A DNA stretch of 47,940 nt from Prorocentrum cordatum (Eukaryota > Sar > Dinophyceae > Prorocentrales > Prorocentraceae): positions 1 through 47,940 of the forward strand of contig CAUYUJ010007264.1 in NCBI GenBank assembly GCA_963575745.1, in the 5' to 3' direction. Shown in pieces: positions 9,536 through 21,006 of this stretch (position 1 is its first letter; every line of letters starts with the position of its first letter). Under the pieces are notes generated by a model that ran no database searches, was not told the DNA's origin, and saw nothing but the letters and a program-made list of their open reading frames with translations. The translations under genes and the position numbers were made by a program.

Positions 9536-10285
9536 CGGCGTCGGCGTTGACGACGGCGGCGACGACGAAGCGCCCCGTGGCAGCGGCGACGGCGAAGGCG
9601 ATGCCGACTACGGTACGACGAACGCGGCGACAGCGACGAGTAAGATGACGACGCGACAGCGTCGACGGAGACGGTGGCGCGGACGACGTGTGCGGGGGCG
9701 ACCGCAACGACGGCGACGACGGCAGCGGCGGCGGCGGCGACCACGATGGCGATGCGACGACGACGACAGCGACGACGATCACCACCGCTGCGGTGGCGAC
9801 GTGGACGACGTCGATATCCTATGTGGTTTTTTTGTGAACCTTATGTGGGGTCCGGCGACGGGGGGGAAAGGCAGGGGCAAGATAATGAGAAGGCAACGAG
9901 GAGGGCGGGGACGAGGCAGAAAATGAGGAGAAGGACCACGCAACGACGACGACGCCATCATCGGAAACGGTGTCGGCGACGGTTGTCACGACCACCAGGG
10001 TGAAAGCGGCGCGTGCCGCGATGATGTCAACGACGACAACGATGACGACAGCGCCGGCGGCCTTGGCGGCGCCGGCAACGACGACACCCAAGACAATGGC
10101 GACGACGGCGGCGACAGCGGCGGCTTCGGCGGCGGCGGCGACGACGAGGACAGCGGTGGTGATGACGACGACGAAGAAGACGACGACGACGACGACGACG
10201 ACAACGGAGACGACGACGACGGGTACGATGTCAATGACGACGCCGACGACGACGACGATGGCGACGAGGAAACACCCCCAGCGCG
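9536..10285 (+). repeat. GAC/GGC trinucleotide-rich tract
   Basis: Long stretches of GACGACGAC and GGCGGCGAC steps, interrupted at about 9820-9920 by ordinary sequence. Open in several frames (poly-Asp, -Thr, -Arg, -Val). No domain is visible. Confidence 0.85.
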
Positions 10286-11215
10286 ACAACTGGGAGGCCA
10301 GAGTTTCGCATATGTGTCAGGTGAAACGGCATATCGGAGGTCAGAGTCGGGAAAATGCCCCTGGCGCAGTCGGTCAGACCACCTCGCACGCGGCACCTCG
10401 GATATCAGAGTTGCGAGGAAGGCCGCAGGCAAAACAGGCTGGACCACTGCAGGTCTCCAAGCCCAGAGTCGCGAGGATGTCCCAGGAGGCGCGAGGATGT
10501 CTCAGGCGAACTTGGTCGGACCACTTCCCGTGCAGCATCTTCGAGCCCTGGTGTTGCGAGGATGTCTCAGGCGCAATTGGATGGGCAACCTCTTGCGCGG
10601 CATCCGTGAGCTCCGAGCGGCGAGGATCTCGCAGGCAAAATTAGCTGGATCACTTTAAGTCCGGACACTTCGGAGCCCCATCGAATATGTCCCAGGCGAA
10701 AAGGGCCGGACCATCTCAGGTCACGGCATCTCTCAGCCCAGAGTTGTAAGACTGTCTGAGGCGAGGCGGGCTGGACCATGTCAGATCAGGGCATCTTCGA
10801 GCGCAGTGTTGCGAAGACGTCTCCGGCGAAACGGGCCAGACCACCCTGCGCGCAGCATCTCGAAACCCAGAATTTCGAGGATGTTTCAGGCGAAATTGGC
10901 CCGACAACCTCGCGCGCAGCATCGTTGGGCACAGCGTTGCGAGGATGTCTCAGGCGAAATTGGCTGGACCACCTCAGGTCAGGGCATCTCTGAGCTCAGA
11001 GTGGCGAAAATGCCTTTGGAGAAAAGGGCTGGACCACTCAGGCCACGGCATCTCGGAACCCAAAGGTGGGAGGATGTCTCACGCGAAACGAGCAACACCA
11101 CCTCAGGTCATGGAGTTGCCGAGCCCAGAGTTGAGAGGATGTCTCAGGCGAAATTGGCCAGACCACCTCAGGTCGGAGCATCTCTGAGCTCAGAGTCGTG
11201 AGGATGTCTCGTGCG
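10286..11215 (+). repeat. ~66 bp tandem repeat, second block
   Basis: About fourteen diverged units of the same family as 8771-9230. The words GAGGATGTCTCAGGCGAA, TGGACCACCTCAGGTC and CATCTCTGAGCTCAGAGT repeat in order. Single related copies occur at 11600-11640 (inverted), 16360-16380 and 16525-16555. Confidence 0.85.
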
Positions 11216-11660
11216 AAAGTCTACGGCGAAGGTAGCAGTGTGGGCGAAGGTATCGTCGCCCATAACTCGCAGCGCAGCGCGGCACATCTGAACATAATCC
11301 CAGTCAGCGCAGTTGTCTGGGGAACCAAGCGAACGGAGTCCAAAGCCGCCTCTGGCGCGTGCCAGCCGAGTGTTGATGGGGATCCAGTCACGTTCAAGCT
11401 CCGAGATGCCCTGACGTGAGGTGTTCTGGAACATTTCTTCCAACACGTCCTCACACCGTTGGGTTCCAAGATGCGTTTCGCGAGGTGCTCGCGACTGAGA
11501 TATCCTTGGAACCCCAGGCTCCAAGATGCCCCGACTTGAGGTGCGTTGGCCCGATTCGGCTGATCACAACTCAGGGTTCCTAGAAGCTGTTCGCGTAGTG
11601 CTCAGGCCCGTTTCGCTTGAGACATCCTCGGGATCTCCAGGAAAACCAGTCTGGTTTTCC
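11216..11660. other. degenerate repeat DNA without a gene
   Basis: Fragments of the ~66 bp family in both orientations (for example GAGATATCCTTGG at 11498 and GAGACATCCTCGG at 11618) in otherwise unassigned sequence. Confidence 0.45.
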
Positions 11661-11737
11661 TGGTGATGCTGTTGTCGATGGTGATGATGGTGACCATCCT
11701 ATTTTAGAGAGACAACACATATAATCTCCATCACCAC

Positions 11738-11749
11738 CAGCACCATCAC

Positions 11750-11816
<67 letters not shown>

Positions 11817-11885
11817 AGCATCATCATCATCAGCATCATCATCATCACCATCACCATCACCATCACCGTCACCGTCACCATCATC
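11738..11885 (+). repeat. CAT/CAC trinucleotide tract
   Basis: About 145 bases of CAT with CAG and CAC variants. Confidence 0.95.
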
Positions 11886-11934
11886 TTCCGTACGACATGG
11901 CTCAAGCCAGGCAATGTCGTCGTCCCCTGCGCCC

Positions 11935-12230
11935 CTCTTCGAGCCGCGCGGCCCACTTCAGCCCTGCGGCCTCCTCGAACCGTGCGGCCCCCTCGAGCCG
12001 CGCGGCTTCCTCGAGCCGCGCGGCCCCTTCGAGCCGCGCGGCCCCCTCGAGCCCCGCGGCCTCCTCGAGACGTGCGGCCCCCTCGAGCCGCGCGGTTTCA
12101 TCGAGCCGCGCGGCCCCTTCGAGCCGCGCGGCCTCCTCGAGCCCCGCGACTTTTTCGAGCCGCGCGGCCCCCTCGAGCCCTGCGGCCCCCTCGAGCCCTG
12201 CGGCCCCTTCGAGCCCTGGTTGCAACAGCT
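11935..12230 (+). repeat. 18 bp minisatellite
   Basis: CTCGAGCCGCGCGGCCCC-like units repeat about sixteen times and then grade into GCCGACGCCGAC steps up to 12330. The period is divisible by three, so every frame stays open (SSRAAP, EPRGPL and so on). These frames are treated as artefacts. Confidence 0.9.
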
Positions 12231-12440
12231 CGGGCGCCGAAGCCGACGTAGTAGTGTCCGACGCCGACGACGCCGACGCCGACTACGCCGACGGAGTTGC
12301 CGACGCCGCTGGAGTTGCCGAGGCCGGCGGTTGCAAACATGTCTCCAGCAGCGGTTCCAGCAGCAGCTCCAGCCGCGGCTTCGCAGAGAGCAGCGGCTCC
12401 AGCAGCGAGGCGTCCGTAGCTGAAACAGCGCAGGCTGTCC

Positions 12441-13766
12441 ATGACCCTGGGGGAGCACGTCAACAGCCACGACTACCCAAAGCACGTCATGACTTGCGGC
12501 GCGTGCGAATTTTGGACAACAAACAAGATGTCTTGGAGCGCCACCCTGTCTGCGACGAGCCCAGTGACCCTGAAGCCTGAAACTTGCATGGGCTGCGCAG
12601 GTGGTCAATTTGCAGTATGCTTGTTGTGCTCGGCGTTCACGTGCGCTCGTTGCAAATCCACCATAGGCCAGGGTGGCGGGAGTTTCCGACGTCGCGAGAA
12701 CCTCGTGCACTACGCGCAGAGCGAGGGGCGCCAGGCAGCAGAAGCGGCGCGGCAAGAGCGGGTTCGAGTGGGAGGCGCGCACTAGGGCCCCCCTGTGCAG
12801 GCGTTCCAAGCCGCAGCAGCCGCGAGAGCTTCTTGGATATCAGCTGCAACAGCTGCGCAACAGCCACAGCCGTCCCAAGCCGCAACAGCTGCCGACCCGC
12901 GCCCTGGTTGCCGCGCAGTGGCCGCCGCCCGCGCACTCTTGGAGACGTCCAGTTCCATCAAATTTCGATGCGCGGCGGGGCGCGTTCCTCGGCTCGGGGG
13001 CTACCGCGGAGCTTTGGAGTCTTCGCAAGAGCGCCGCCAGGTGGTGTCCGTAATGGCTCAATGCGAACACTCAGAACCCAGAGGATTCTCAAAGAGAGTG
13101 TGGTTTTCGGTTGGCGCGGACGGTCTCGACCGCGCGTGCCGGGCCGAGATCGGCACCGCGCTGCGGTCTATTCCAAAGACCCTGGACTTTCTCCCGAGCG
13201 ACGGTCTCAGGGCAGGCTGGCTGGAACAGCTGGGCCCTGAAGGGACCTGGATCGTGGACGGGGCGATCGGGGCGCGGGAGTTCCCACGGGCCGTGGATTG
13301 CGACGGCAAGGCCCCCATGCTGGAGGAACGCGCGCGTCGCGCGGGCCAGGCGGCAGGGGGGGGGGCGGGCGTGGAGCTGCACGAGCACGTGGGAGAGGAG
13401 ATGCGGGCATGGTGCAGCGATGGGGCGGGTCAATGCGCACCCCTGGCTGCAGCGGGCACGTTCTCGCGGCTGGCGTTTCACGCTTGGGGCGAAGCGCATT
13501 TGGCCCGGAAGCTGCTCGGCAATTCAATGACAAAGGAGGGCAGCGATATCGCGATATCTGACATGCAGCTGGTAACGGGCAAGCAGCCTCCAAGTCTGGC
13601 CAGGTGTCTGACTGCGCCCAGCGCGCCCCGCACCGCAGCGGGGGCGCGCCAGCTGGAAGGCGAGATCGCGTTCGCCCAAAACTATGGTTGGGCCCCCCCC
13701 CCAGCGTTTCAACAGTCGGGCGGGGCCCCTGGCGCGGGAAAGCCGACGTTGGAGCGTCGCATTTAA
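12441..13766 (+). CDS. hypothetical protein with Cys-pair N-terminus, interrupted by an in-frame stop
   Basis: An ATG at 12441 opens 114 codons to a TAG at 12783. The same frame then stays open to 13766, so one frame of about 440 codons is broken by a single stop. The first part has four CxxC pairs (CGAC, CMGC, CLLC, CARC at about residues 19, 49, 60 and 68), as in small zinc-binding domains. The second part has ordinary-looking mixed composition (for example RVWFSVGADGLDRACRAEIG) and no family I recognise. A run of ten Cs at 13691-13700 coincides with the point where the sensible reading switches to the +1 frame and continues in the next entry. It could be a decayed gene, a gene with introns, or sequencing error in homopolymers. 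Confidence 0.35.
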
Positions 13767-15183
13767 TGCGCTCGGAGAGGAATCCAAGGAGAGCGAGGAT
13801 CGGCGCATTCGCGCCCGATCTTTCCTGGAAGGGCTCGGGGGCGAGAACAGCTCGCGTCTGCTGCTCGGCGGCTGGCCGGCGGACTTGGCGGCGGAGCATT
13901 ACTCGCGGGCCGCAACTGGGGGCGCGGGCGACCCCGCCGCCGCCGCCGCCCATGCCAGGGCCGCCTCGTTCCTCGCAAGGCTGAACACGTTGTTCATCGA
14001 TGGGGCGACGTTGGGCACCCCCTGCAGTTTCATTGTCATCGCCCTCGAGCTTTTGCGGCAGATGTCCAGGTGCCCATGCCGCGACAGCGCGCACATTGTA
14101 GGCGTCGGCGATTTGATCGCGGCGCCCCAGGCCATGGGAACCGCCCGCGCGGCCGAGCGACGGGCGCAGGTGATCGCGGCGAACGCGAAGGAGAACATGA
14201 AGCTGCATCGGCCAGGCCATTATTGGTCGCATGCTTGCGCGGCGCCCCGTTTGCCTTCTTCTTTGTCTGCAACAGACGCGGGCGCAACTGAGTCTGCGTC
14301 AGAGGCCGAGGCACGTTTGATGCGCATCTGCAAGGGGGCAGGCCTTCCTAAGCGGCAGGCCATCGCCCAGCTGCGGCGCATTTTGAAGCGCGCCGAGATG
14401 CATCGTCGAGATGGGGGCGCCGCGCGGCAGGCTTGGGCCGCGGTGCAGCGGAGTGGCCTGAGAGTGCCAGCGGCCGGCGGCCGGTGGAGCTCTTTTTCGT
14501 GTGGAAGACGTCCACGGGCAACGTGGGGCGGCGATTGCGCCGTTTCTCCGAGCAGCATTGCCCCGACAGGGTTCGAATGCTCGACGTGCCCGCGGAGGAC
14601 TGCGCTCTCGCGGGCGCGGCGTCCACCGGCAGTTCCCGCGCGCGTGGCTGGAGCAGCGCAAGCGGGGCGAGCCTGGCAGGCGCCGGCGCAGGCGCGTGCT
14701 CCAGCAACGCGAGCGCTCAATTTGAAAGACCGCAGCAGCGAGCAGGGCCGAGAGACCGACAAGGGAATCACGAGGGAGCCTCGGCCAAGACGTCGGTCAG
14801 AGGTAGGCTTCGGTCGCAAGCGAGCAGCTGCCATCGACGCTATGGCGGCCGCTTCCCCGAGCCAGCGCACTCGCCTTGTCGCGGAGGCCGCCCCCGATCT
14901 CGCTGCGGCGGCGCAGGAGGCGGCCCAGGCGAGCGTCGCAGATCCAGCCCGCCCGTCTGCAACAGTCGTCGGCTCTGTCGCCAAGCGGGCGGCCAGGGCG
15001 CGAGGGCGCAATCCTGGAGGAGCGAAGGCCGCCGCCAAGGCCAGGGGTGCGCGGGAGAGGAAAATCTCGCGCAGTGCCACGCCAGGCCCTGCGGGCCGTG
15101 ACGCTTACCTGGCCCCCGCGCGCCACTTTTCTGGATACAGTATACACTCCTATATAGGCGCATGCATATATGCAAAACTATAG
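13745..15183 (+). pseudogene. continuation of the same hypothetical gene in other frames
   Basis: After the poly-C run the coding-like text continues as FNALGEESKESEDRRIRARS to about 14460. It then seems to shift frame near the CGGCCGGCGGCCGG stretch at 14470-14485 (new frame: VELFFVWKTSTGNVGRRLRR) and shifts back near 14700. The tail is Ala/Lys/Arg-rich (GGAKAAAKARGARERK), as in basic linker-histone-like or nuclear-targeting tails, and ends at 15183. No domain is recognised. Repeated frame changes at GC-rich repeats suggest either a pseudogene or assembly indels. Introns were considered, but I could not place clean splice sites. Confidence 0.3.
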
Positions 15184-15375
15184 GTATGTATGTGTATGTA
15201 TGTGTGTATGCGTGCATGTATGTATGTATGTACGTATGCTTGTATGTGCGTGCGCATGTATGTTTTTTTGTACGTGTGTTTGCATGTATGTCTGTGTGTA
15301 TGTATGTATGTATGTATGTACGTATGAATGTATGTGTATATGGATGTGTGTGTGCGACTATACATGCATCTAGAA
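15174..15375 (+). repeat. TGTA/TATG microsatellite
   Basis: Imperfect GTATGTAT steps for about 200 bases. Confidence 0.95.
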
Positions 15376-15429
15376 ATTTGTGTTTACACACACATATATA
15401 TACACACCTGGCGCGTGTGTGCCCAGGTT

Positions 15430-15770
15430 CATACAACAAACTGAAAGGGCGTTTGAAGCCGGAAAACACCATGACTGCAGGATCGGAAATGGAGAAAAGG
15501 AAAGCTGGGGCGGCGCTGGGGCGGCGCCGCCAGGGCGTGCCTAAGAAAAGGGGAAGAGGCAGGAGGTGAACGCAACAGAATCTAATATCGAGGTCGCAAG
15601 CGAGCGCAAGTGGGGTTGCCACACCTTGCGATGTGTGCACCAGGGCCCCCCGGGAAACGTCAGGAGGCCCGACTTGGATACCGGAAAAGGTTCCAGGAGG
15701 CCCCGGGATTGTGAGTGTTGTGTGTGTGTGATGTGTGCTCTGTGTTGTGCGTGTTTCCTGTGCGTTGTAG
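15430..15770. other. unassigned DNA before the TG tract
   Basis: Mixed sequence with no supported gene. It contains the words GGGGCGGCGC and a GT-rich end. Confidence 0.4.
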
Positions 15771-15773
15771 GTG

Positions 15774-16005
<232 letters not shown>

Positions 16006-16077
16006 GTGTGTTATGTTTGTCTAGCGTGTGATGTGTTGGGTGTGATTTGTGTCTTTGTGTGCGCATGTAGTTCCGAG

Positions 16078-16350
16078 GCCCCAGGAGGCCCCAGGAGGCC
16101 CCAGGCGGCCTCAGGAGGCCCCAGAAGACCCCAGGAGGCTCCAGAAGACCCCAGGAGGCTCCAGGAGGCCCCAAGAGGCTCCAGGAGGCCGCAGGAGGCC
16201 CCAGGAGGTTCCAGGAGACCCCCAGGAGGCTCCGATGCGGGGTCTGGGGTACCAGAAGGTACAGAAAAGCCCCAGGAGGCCCCAGGAGGTTCCAGGAGGT
16301 TCCCAAGAGGCTCCGAGGCGGGGTCTGGGGTACCAGAAGGTACGTCGGGG
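16078..16350 (+). repeat. CCAGGAGGCC minisatellite with a duplicated 81 bp segment
   Basis: CCCCAGGAGG units of about 10-11 bases resemble the CCAAGAGG arrays with G for A. GGGTCTGGGGTACCAGAAGG occurs at about 16239 and 16320, giving an 81-base period at the end of the block. Confidence 0.85.
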
Positions 16351-16625
16351 CTCGATTTTGGGAGGATGTCTTAGGCGAAATCGCCATTCTTTGTGAATCG
16401 GGGTTAAAATCATTGAAATTACAATGTGCTTTTTGGAGGTTTTATGTTAGAATGTTGAAATTCCCCATGTGTTTTTGGACCCTGACGTCACGATCTGCGT
16501 TAGGGGTGACACCGATTTTCAGAATTTCGAGGATGTCCCTAGCAAAACGGGCCAGAAAAATCGCGGACGCGGCGCCCCGCGTACGCACTAATCGGCTCTG
16601 AGCTCTACTCCCTCGGAGAGGTGCG
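16351..16625. other. unassigned DNA
   Basis: Two degenerate copies of the ~66 bp family word (16363 and 16527) lie in otherwise plain sequence. No gene. Confidence 0.4.
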
Positions 16626-16725
16626 TGTGATTATATATATATGTGTGTGTGTGTATGTATAAATATATATACATACATACATACATACATATATATATAT
16701 ATACATATATATATATATGCACAGG
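16626..16725. repeat. TA/TG/TACA microsatellite
   Basis: TATATA, GTGTGT and ACATACAT runs. Confidence 0.95.
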
Positions 16726-16745
16726 CCCGCGGTCCCCAAACATGT

Positions 16746-17640
16746 GTCCCCATTTGGGGGACTGGGAAGTTCCGGGGGTTTTGCCGAGGCGCCGGGGGCC
16801 CCCTAAGATCGCCCGAAGACGGCCCCAGGATCGCCAAACATGGCGCTTCCAGATTGCGGGAACGACCAATGACGGCCAAGACGGCCAAGGCGGCCAGAAT
16901 TAGCCCCTGACTATCCAAGAGGCCTCCAAGACGCCCCCAGAAACCTCCTAGATAAGATGCCTCCAAAGGAGTCCCGCGAGGCACAACTTGTTAATGATTT
17001 TCCAAAGGTTTTGGAAGGAGTTCCAAGTTCTCGCCTTTTCAGTGTTCTGACGCTCCACGACGACCCAAGATGTCATATTGTCCGCTCCAAGACAGCCCCA
17101 GGGGCTTCGAAGACGGCCCCAAGACGGCCCAAGGGGGCCCCAATACGGCGCCAGAGGCGCACAGGACGGCCCGAAAGGGCCCTATGGAGCTCCTCCGAAG
17201 GTCCCAGTGGCGCAGCCCGCATGCGTCCGCCCCACCCGGTACAGCGCTTTGTGGCCCCATGGGGAGCTCCACCGAAGGCCCCAGTGGCGCACCCCGCATG
17301 CGTCTCCCACACCAAGTACACCGATCGTGGCCACATAGGGAGCTCCACCGAAGGTTCCACTAGCGCACCCCGCATGAGTCCCTCCCACCCAATACAGCAT
17401 TTCGTGGCCCCATAGGGAGCTCCACCGAGGGTCTCAATTGCGCAGCCCGCATGCGTCTCACCCACCGAGTACTTCGCTTTGTGGCCTTATAGGGAGCTCC
17501 GACGAAGGTCCAGTGGCGCAGCCCGCATGCGTCTCCCCCACCAGTGCAGCGCTTCGTGGCCCCATAGGGAGCTCCACCGAAGGTTCCAGTGGCGCATGCG
17601 TCTCCCCCACCCAGTACATTGTTTCGTGGCCATACAAGGA
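16746..17640 (+). repeat. dispersed ~0.8-0.9 kb repeat, copy 2
   Basis: Matches 6539-7345 through the same ordered parts, with clear point divergence. The leader at 16985-17060 reads AGTTCTCGCCTTTTCAGTG. The tandem units (GCATGCGTCT words about every 76 bases from 17220 to 17600) number six. Unlike copy 1, it runs straight into another 10-11 bp array. Confidence 0.85.
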
Positions 17641-18745
17641 GGAGAGAGCTCCAGGACGGCCCACGAAGGGCCCAAGACGGCCGCAAATGTGGGCCCGGGG
17701 CCCTCGGGGAGCCCCGCCAAGGAGGCTCCAAGAGGCTCCAGAACAGACCCGGGACGCCCGAAGGTCGCTCCCAGACACCCAACATGGCTTCCAAGGCGGC
17801 TTCAGAAGCCCCCAAGACACCCCAAGCGACTCCCAATAGGGCCCCAAAGAGAGCCCCAAGGGGCCAAAATAGCCCCATTCCCTTTGTAAAACGTATATGT
17901 TTAACATATTGCTTGTTTTCGCTGTCGGTCCTGCCCAGGACGCGCCCCAGAGGGACCCAATACAGCCCCAGAGAGCTCCAGGACGGCCCACGAAAGGCCC
18001 AAGACGGCCGCAAATGTGGGCCCCAGGGCCCTCGGGGAGCCCCGGGGCCTCACAGAAGACCGCCAGAAGGCGCCAAGGAGGCCCCCACAGGATATATGTG
18101 GATGAATACCAGGTCCCCAGCCCGGGGGCCCCGCCCACCTCAAAACCCTTGGGCCCCCCTTTTTCAATACCCCCGCCCTGGCGCCTCCAAGGGGCCTCCA
18201 GACGGCCCAGGAGGCCTCCAGAAGGCCTCCAAGACGGCCTCAGAAGCACCCAAGATGTCCATGAGGGCTCCGAGACGCCACAAGATCGGTCCAATACAGT
18301 CAAGATAGTCCCTACACGGCCCAAGAGGCTTCCAAGACACCCCAAAAGGCCTCCAAGAGGCTTTTTCAAGAGGGCCACAAGAGGCTAACAATTGTTGTTT
18401 TTCAAGGGTTGAGTGGGAGGATGTTTTGTGGTTCTCACCTGTGCGGCTTCCTGGCGCTCCAAGATAGCCAAAGAGATTCCCGAGATCGCCCAAAGACGGC
18501 CCAAGAGGCTCCCAAGACGGCCCCAAGACAGCCCAAGAGGGACCCAAGCAGCCCAAGAGGCCTCCAAGACGGTCCAAGATAGCCCCAAGACGGCTCTAAG
18601 AAGGGACCCAGGCAGGGAATCCGAACGGACTTTTCGAGCCTTCGGCCCCAGAAAGCTCCCAGGAGACTCCAAGAAGCGCCCCGGAGGCCCCCAAGACGAC
18701 GCCAGAAGCCCCCGAAGGGCTCCCAAGATGCATGTCACGGGTGCG
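17641..18745 (+). repeat. 10-11 bp arrays with two leaders and an internal duplication
   Basis: A segment of about 75 bases beginning GAGAGCTCCAGGACGGCCCA occurs at 17642 and again at about 17968. Leaders lie at 17873-17935 (CCCTTTGTAAAACGTATATG) and 18390-18470 (GTGGTTCTCACCTGTG). The unit arrays run forward throughout. Long frames on both strands are repeat artefacts. Confidence 0.8.
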
Positions 18746-18929
18746 CGACAAACAGATGCCATGGGCCATGCTGGTGGTCTCTCCCCCTGTGCTGGTCTCG
18801 CGGGAGACGCTGCAGGATCCCATGTTCCCTTGGTTCATCGTCAGGCTTCGAGCCTCCATTAGGATACGCTTCTTCGCCGTCTTCGGCCCCGGGTGGGCGC
18901 CGTGCCTTGTGGAGGCTATTTTCCACCAT

Positions 18930-18942
18930 CGCGGGCCCCGGC

Positions 18943-18973
<31 letters not shown>

Positions 18974-19012
18974 AGGAGGAGGAAGAGGAGGACGACGACG
19001 ACGAGGAGAAGA
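18930..19012 (+). repeat. GAG/GAC trinucleotide tract
   Basis: Runs of GAGGAGGAG then GACGACGACG. Confidence 0.9.
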
Positions 19013-19019
19013 TGGAGTG

Positions 19020-19186
19020 GTTTTCGGAAGCCCGTTGAGGGTTCGGAAGTCATCGTGGCTTACCACCAGCTCCCAGAGATCGGTCTTGCCTTGCTCTACC
19101 CCGATGCCATTGCATTCCCCGTGGGATCTGGTTCTCCCCTGACCGTGGTAGTACAAATATTAGGTGGGAAATTCACAGGTTCATGA
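19020..19186 (+). CDS. possible coding fragment
   Basis: In one frame this reads FRKPVEGSEVIVAYHQLPEI, then about 34 more residues to a TGA at 19184-19186, with ordinary amino acid composition, unlike the surrounding tracts. It is open upstream only through the purine tract, so no start can be named. No family is recognised. It may be the last exon of a gene or a chance frame. Confidence 0.25.
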
Positions 19187-19560
19187 CGCGTCCTTCAGGA
19201 TGCACACGATCCCTGCTTCTGACTTGCTTCCTCCTGCTCCCTCCTTCTCCTGCTGCTCCTTCCTCCCACCCTCCCTCCCTCCCGGGGCTGCGTTCCCCCC
19301 GCCCCGGCCCGACCGGGGCCGCATTCGCATCTTCTTGGAGTAGTTTTTTGCCCCGGTTCCTGTTTCTCGACGGCCCCTGGGCCCGAAACCGGCTCCCCCA
19401 AAATGAAAGGCAGGAGAGGCCCCGAGGGAACGCCGTCGGCGTCGCGTCGGGCCCGCCGCGCCGCCCTCGAGGGCGGGCGCCTCCCGTCCGTCCGGAGGCC
19501 GTTGAGGCCCGGGGCAGAGTGCAGGACCCAGTCCCTCTCGCTCGGGGAAGGAGAAGCGAC
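19187..19560. other. unassigned GC-rich DNA
   Basis: Pyrimidine-rich then GC-rich sequence. Frames on both strands are long but of biased composition. No gene is called. Confidence 0.35.
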
Positions 19561-19640
19561 ACCACCACCACCACCACCACCACCACCACCACCACCACCA
19601 CCACCACCACCACCACCACCACCACCACCACCACCACCAG
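19561..19640 (+). repeat. ACC trinucleotide tract
   Basis: Twenty-six consecutive ACC/CAC units. Confidence 0.97.
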
Positions 19641-19980
19641 GGGAGCCACCTTCATCGAGAAGGTCCGCGATGCCCTTTCAAGCTGGAGGTTGGGGATGTC
19701 TCGAGCGGGGAGGTGTGGCCACACCACCAGGGGGCATCCCCTGGCTCCTCGCCCTGGTGGTGGTGGTGGTGTCGCTTTTCTTTGCTCCCACCTCGCGTCG
19801 GGACGAAAAAACACGACGGGAAGCTTTTGCACAAGTTCCAGCCTCCAGGGGGCCCTTGCGGGGCCCCTGGACCGTAAGACACAAGGCGGGATGAACAGGC
19901 GGCCCCGGGAAGTCGTCCGGATATGCTGGGCCCACGTTGTGAACACATCCCGGCGTCGAGTGTTTTGCGAGGTGGAGGAG
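19641..19980. other. unassigned DNA between two simple-repeat tracts
   Basis: Mixed-composition sequence with a short GGT run at 19756-19772. No frame is supported. Confidence 0.35.
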
Positions 19981-20621
19981 GGGGATGAGGAAGAGGGATA
20001 AGGAGGAGGAGGAGGAGGAGGAGGAGGAGGAGGAGGAGGAGGAGGAGGAGGAGGAGGGAGTGCGGGAGGAGGAGGGGAGGATGAGGGGTAGGGAGGAGGA
20101 TGATGAGGATGAGTAGGAGAAAGGAGGAGAAGGAGATGAGGAGGGGAGGGGAGGAGGAGGAGGACAAGGATGAGGAGGAGGAGGAGGAGGAGGAGGAGGA
20201 GGGAGGAGGCGGAGAGGGGAGGAGGAGGAGGAGGAGGAGGAGGAGGAGGAGGAGGAGGAGGAGGAGGAGAGGAGGAAGGTAGAGGAGTGGGAAAAAGGAG
20301 AGGATGGGTGAGGAGGGGGGGGATAAATATGCGAGGAGGACGGGAGTGTGAGAGGAGGAGGAAGGAGGAGGAGGAGGAGGAGGAGGAGGACCAGGAGGAG
20401 AGGAGGACGAGGAGGGAGGAGGCGGAGGAGGAGAAGGAGGAGGACGACGACGAGTCGGAGGATGCGGAAGGGGAGAGGGGGGGGGGAGGAAAGAGGGGGA
20501 GGAGGAGGGGGGGAGGGGGAGGAGGGGAAGGAAAAGGACGGGGGGAGGAGGGGAAGGAGAAGGAGGGGGAGGAGAAGGAGGAGGAGGGGGAGGAGGAGGA
20601 GGAGGAGGGGGAGGAGGACAA

Positions 20622-20652
<31 letters not shown>

Positions 20653-20757
20653 GAGGAGGAGGGGGAGGGGGGAGGGAAGGAGGGGGAGGGGGAGGAGGGG
20701 GCGGAGAGGCAGGAGGAGGCAGAGGGGGAGGAGGAGGACGGGGAGGAGGTCGGTTTT
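19981..20757 (+). repeat. polypurine (GGA)n tract of about 775 bases
   Basis: Nearly all purine on the plus strand in GGAGGA steps, with scattered T and C. It can form triplex or H-DNA in principle. The 390-482 residue minus-strand frames (poly-Pro, -Ser, -Leu) are artefacts. Confidence 0.95.
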
Positions 20758-20826
20758 CTGGGCTAACGCCACATACTTGGACCTGTGCCTGGTCATACCG
20801 TGTTCGGAGCTGTTCCGTGGCCACGG

Positions 20827-20866
20827 CTAGAACCTAAGCGCGCGCGAAGCGCGCGCGTGGTTCTAG
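20827..20866 (+). mobile_element. GC hairpin with CTAG end, copy 4
   Basis: CTAGAACCTAAGCGCGCGCG, then AAGCGCGCGCG, then TGGTTCTAG. It is followed immediately by a TATATA tract. The upstream sequence does not match copies 1 and 2, so only the terminus is shared, as expected if different elements use the same end. Confidence 0.5.

Positions 20867-20912
<46 letters not shown>
20867..20912. repeat. TA microsatellite
   Basis: TATATA run directly after hairpin copy 4. Confidence 0.97.
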
Positions 20913-20914
<2 letters not shown>

Positions 20915-20961
20915 GGTCAGCCCCCCCCAGCACCCCGTGTGCACCCATCGCTCTCTTTCCG

Positions 20962-21006
20962 TTGCTCCTCCTCCTCCTCCTCCTCCTCCTCCTCCTCCTC
21001 CTCCTC
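20962..21006 (+). repeat. CTC trinucleotide tract
   Basis: CTCCTCCTC run, followed by purine GAGGAG at 21040-21100, so the two could pair as a large imperfect hairpin. Confidence 0.9.

Noticed and set aside
9240-9540. Exon after a pyrimidine-rich TTTATAG at about 9280
   Set aside because: The frames beyond it are short or biased and no donor or continuation could be placed.
11897-12580. Ser/Arg/Ala-rich protein starting at an ATG with a leader-like word
   Set aside because: Nearly the whole frame is the 18 bp minisatellite, and all other frames are open too.
19173-20824. Proline/serine/leucine-rich proteins of 370-480 residues on the minus strand
   Set aside because: They are simple translations of the polypurine tract and flanking GC-rich DNA.
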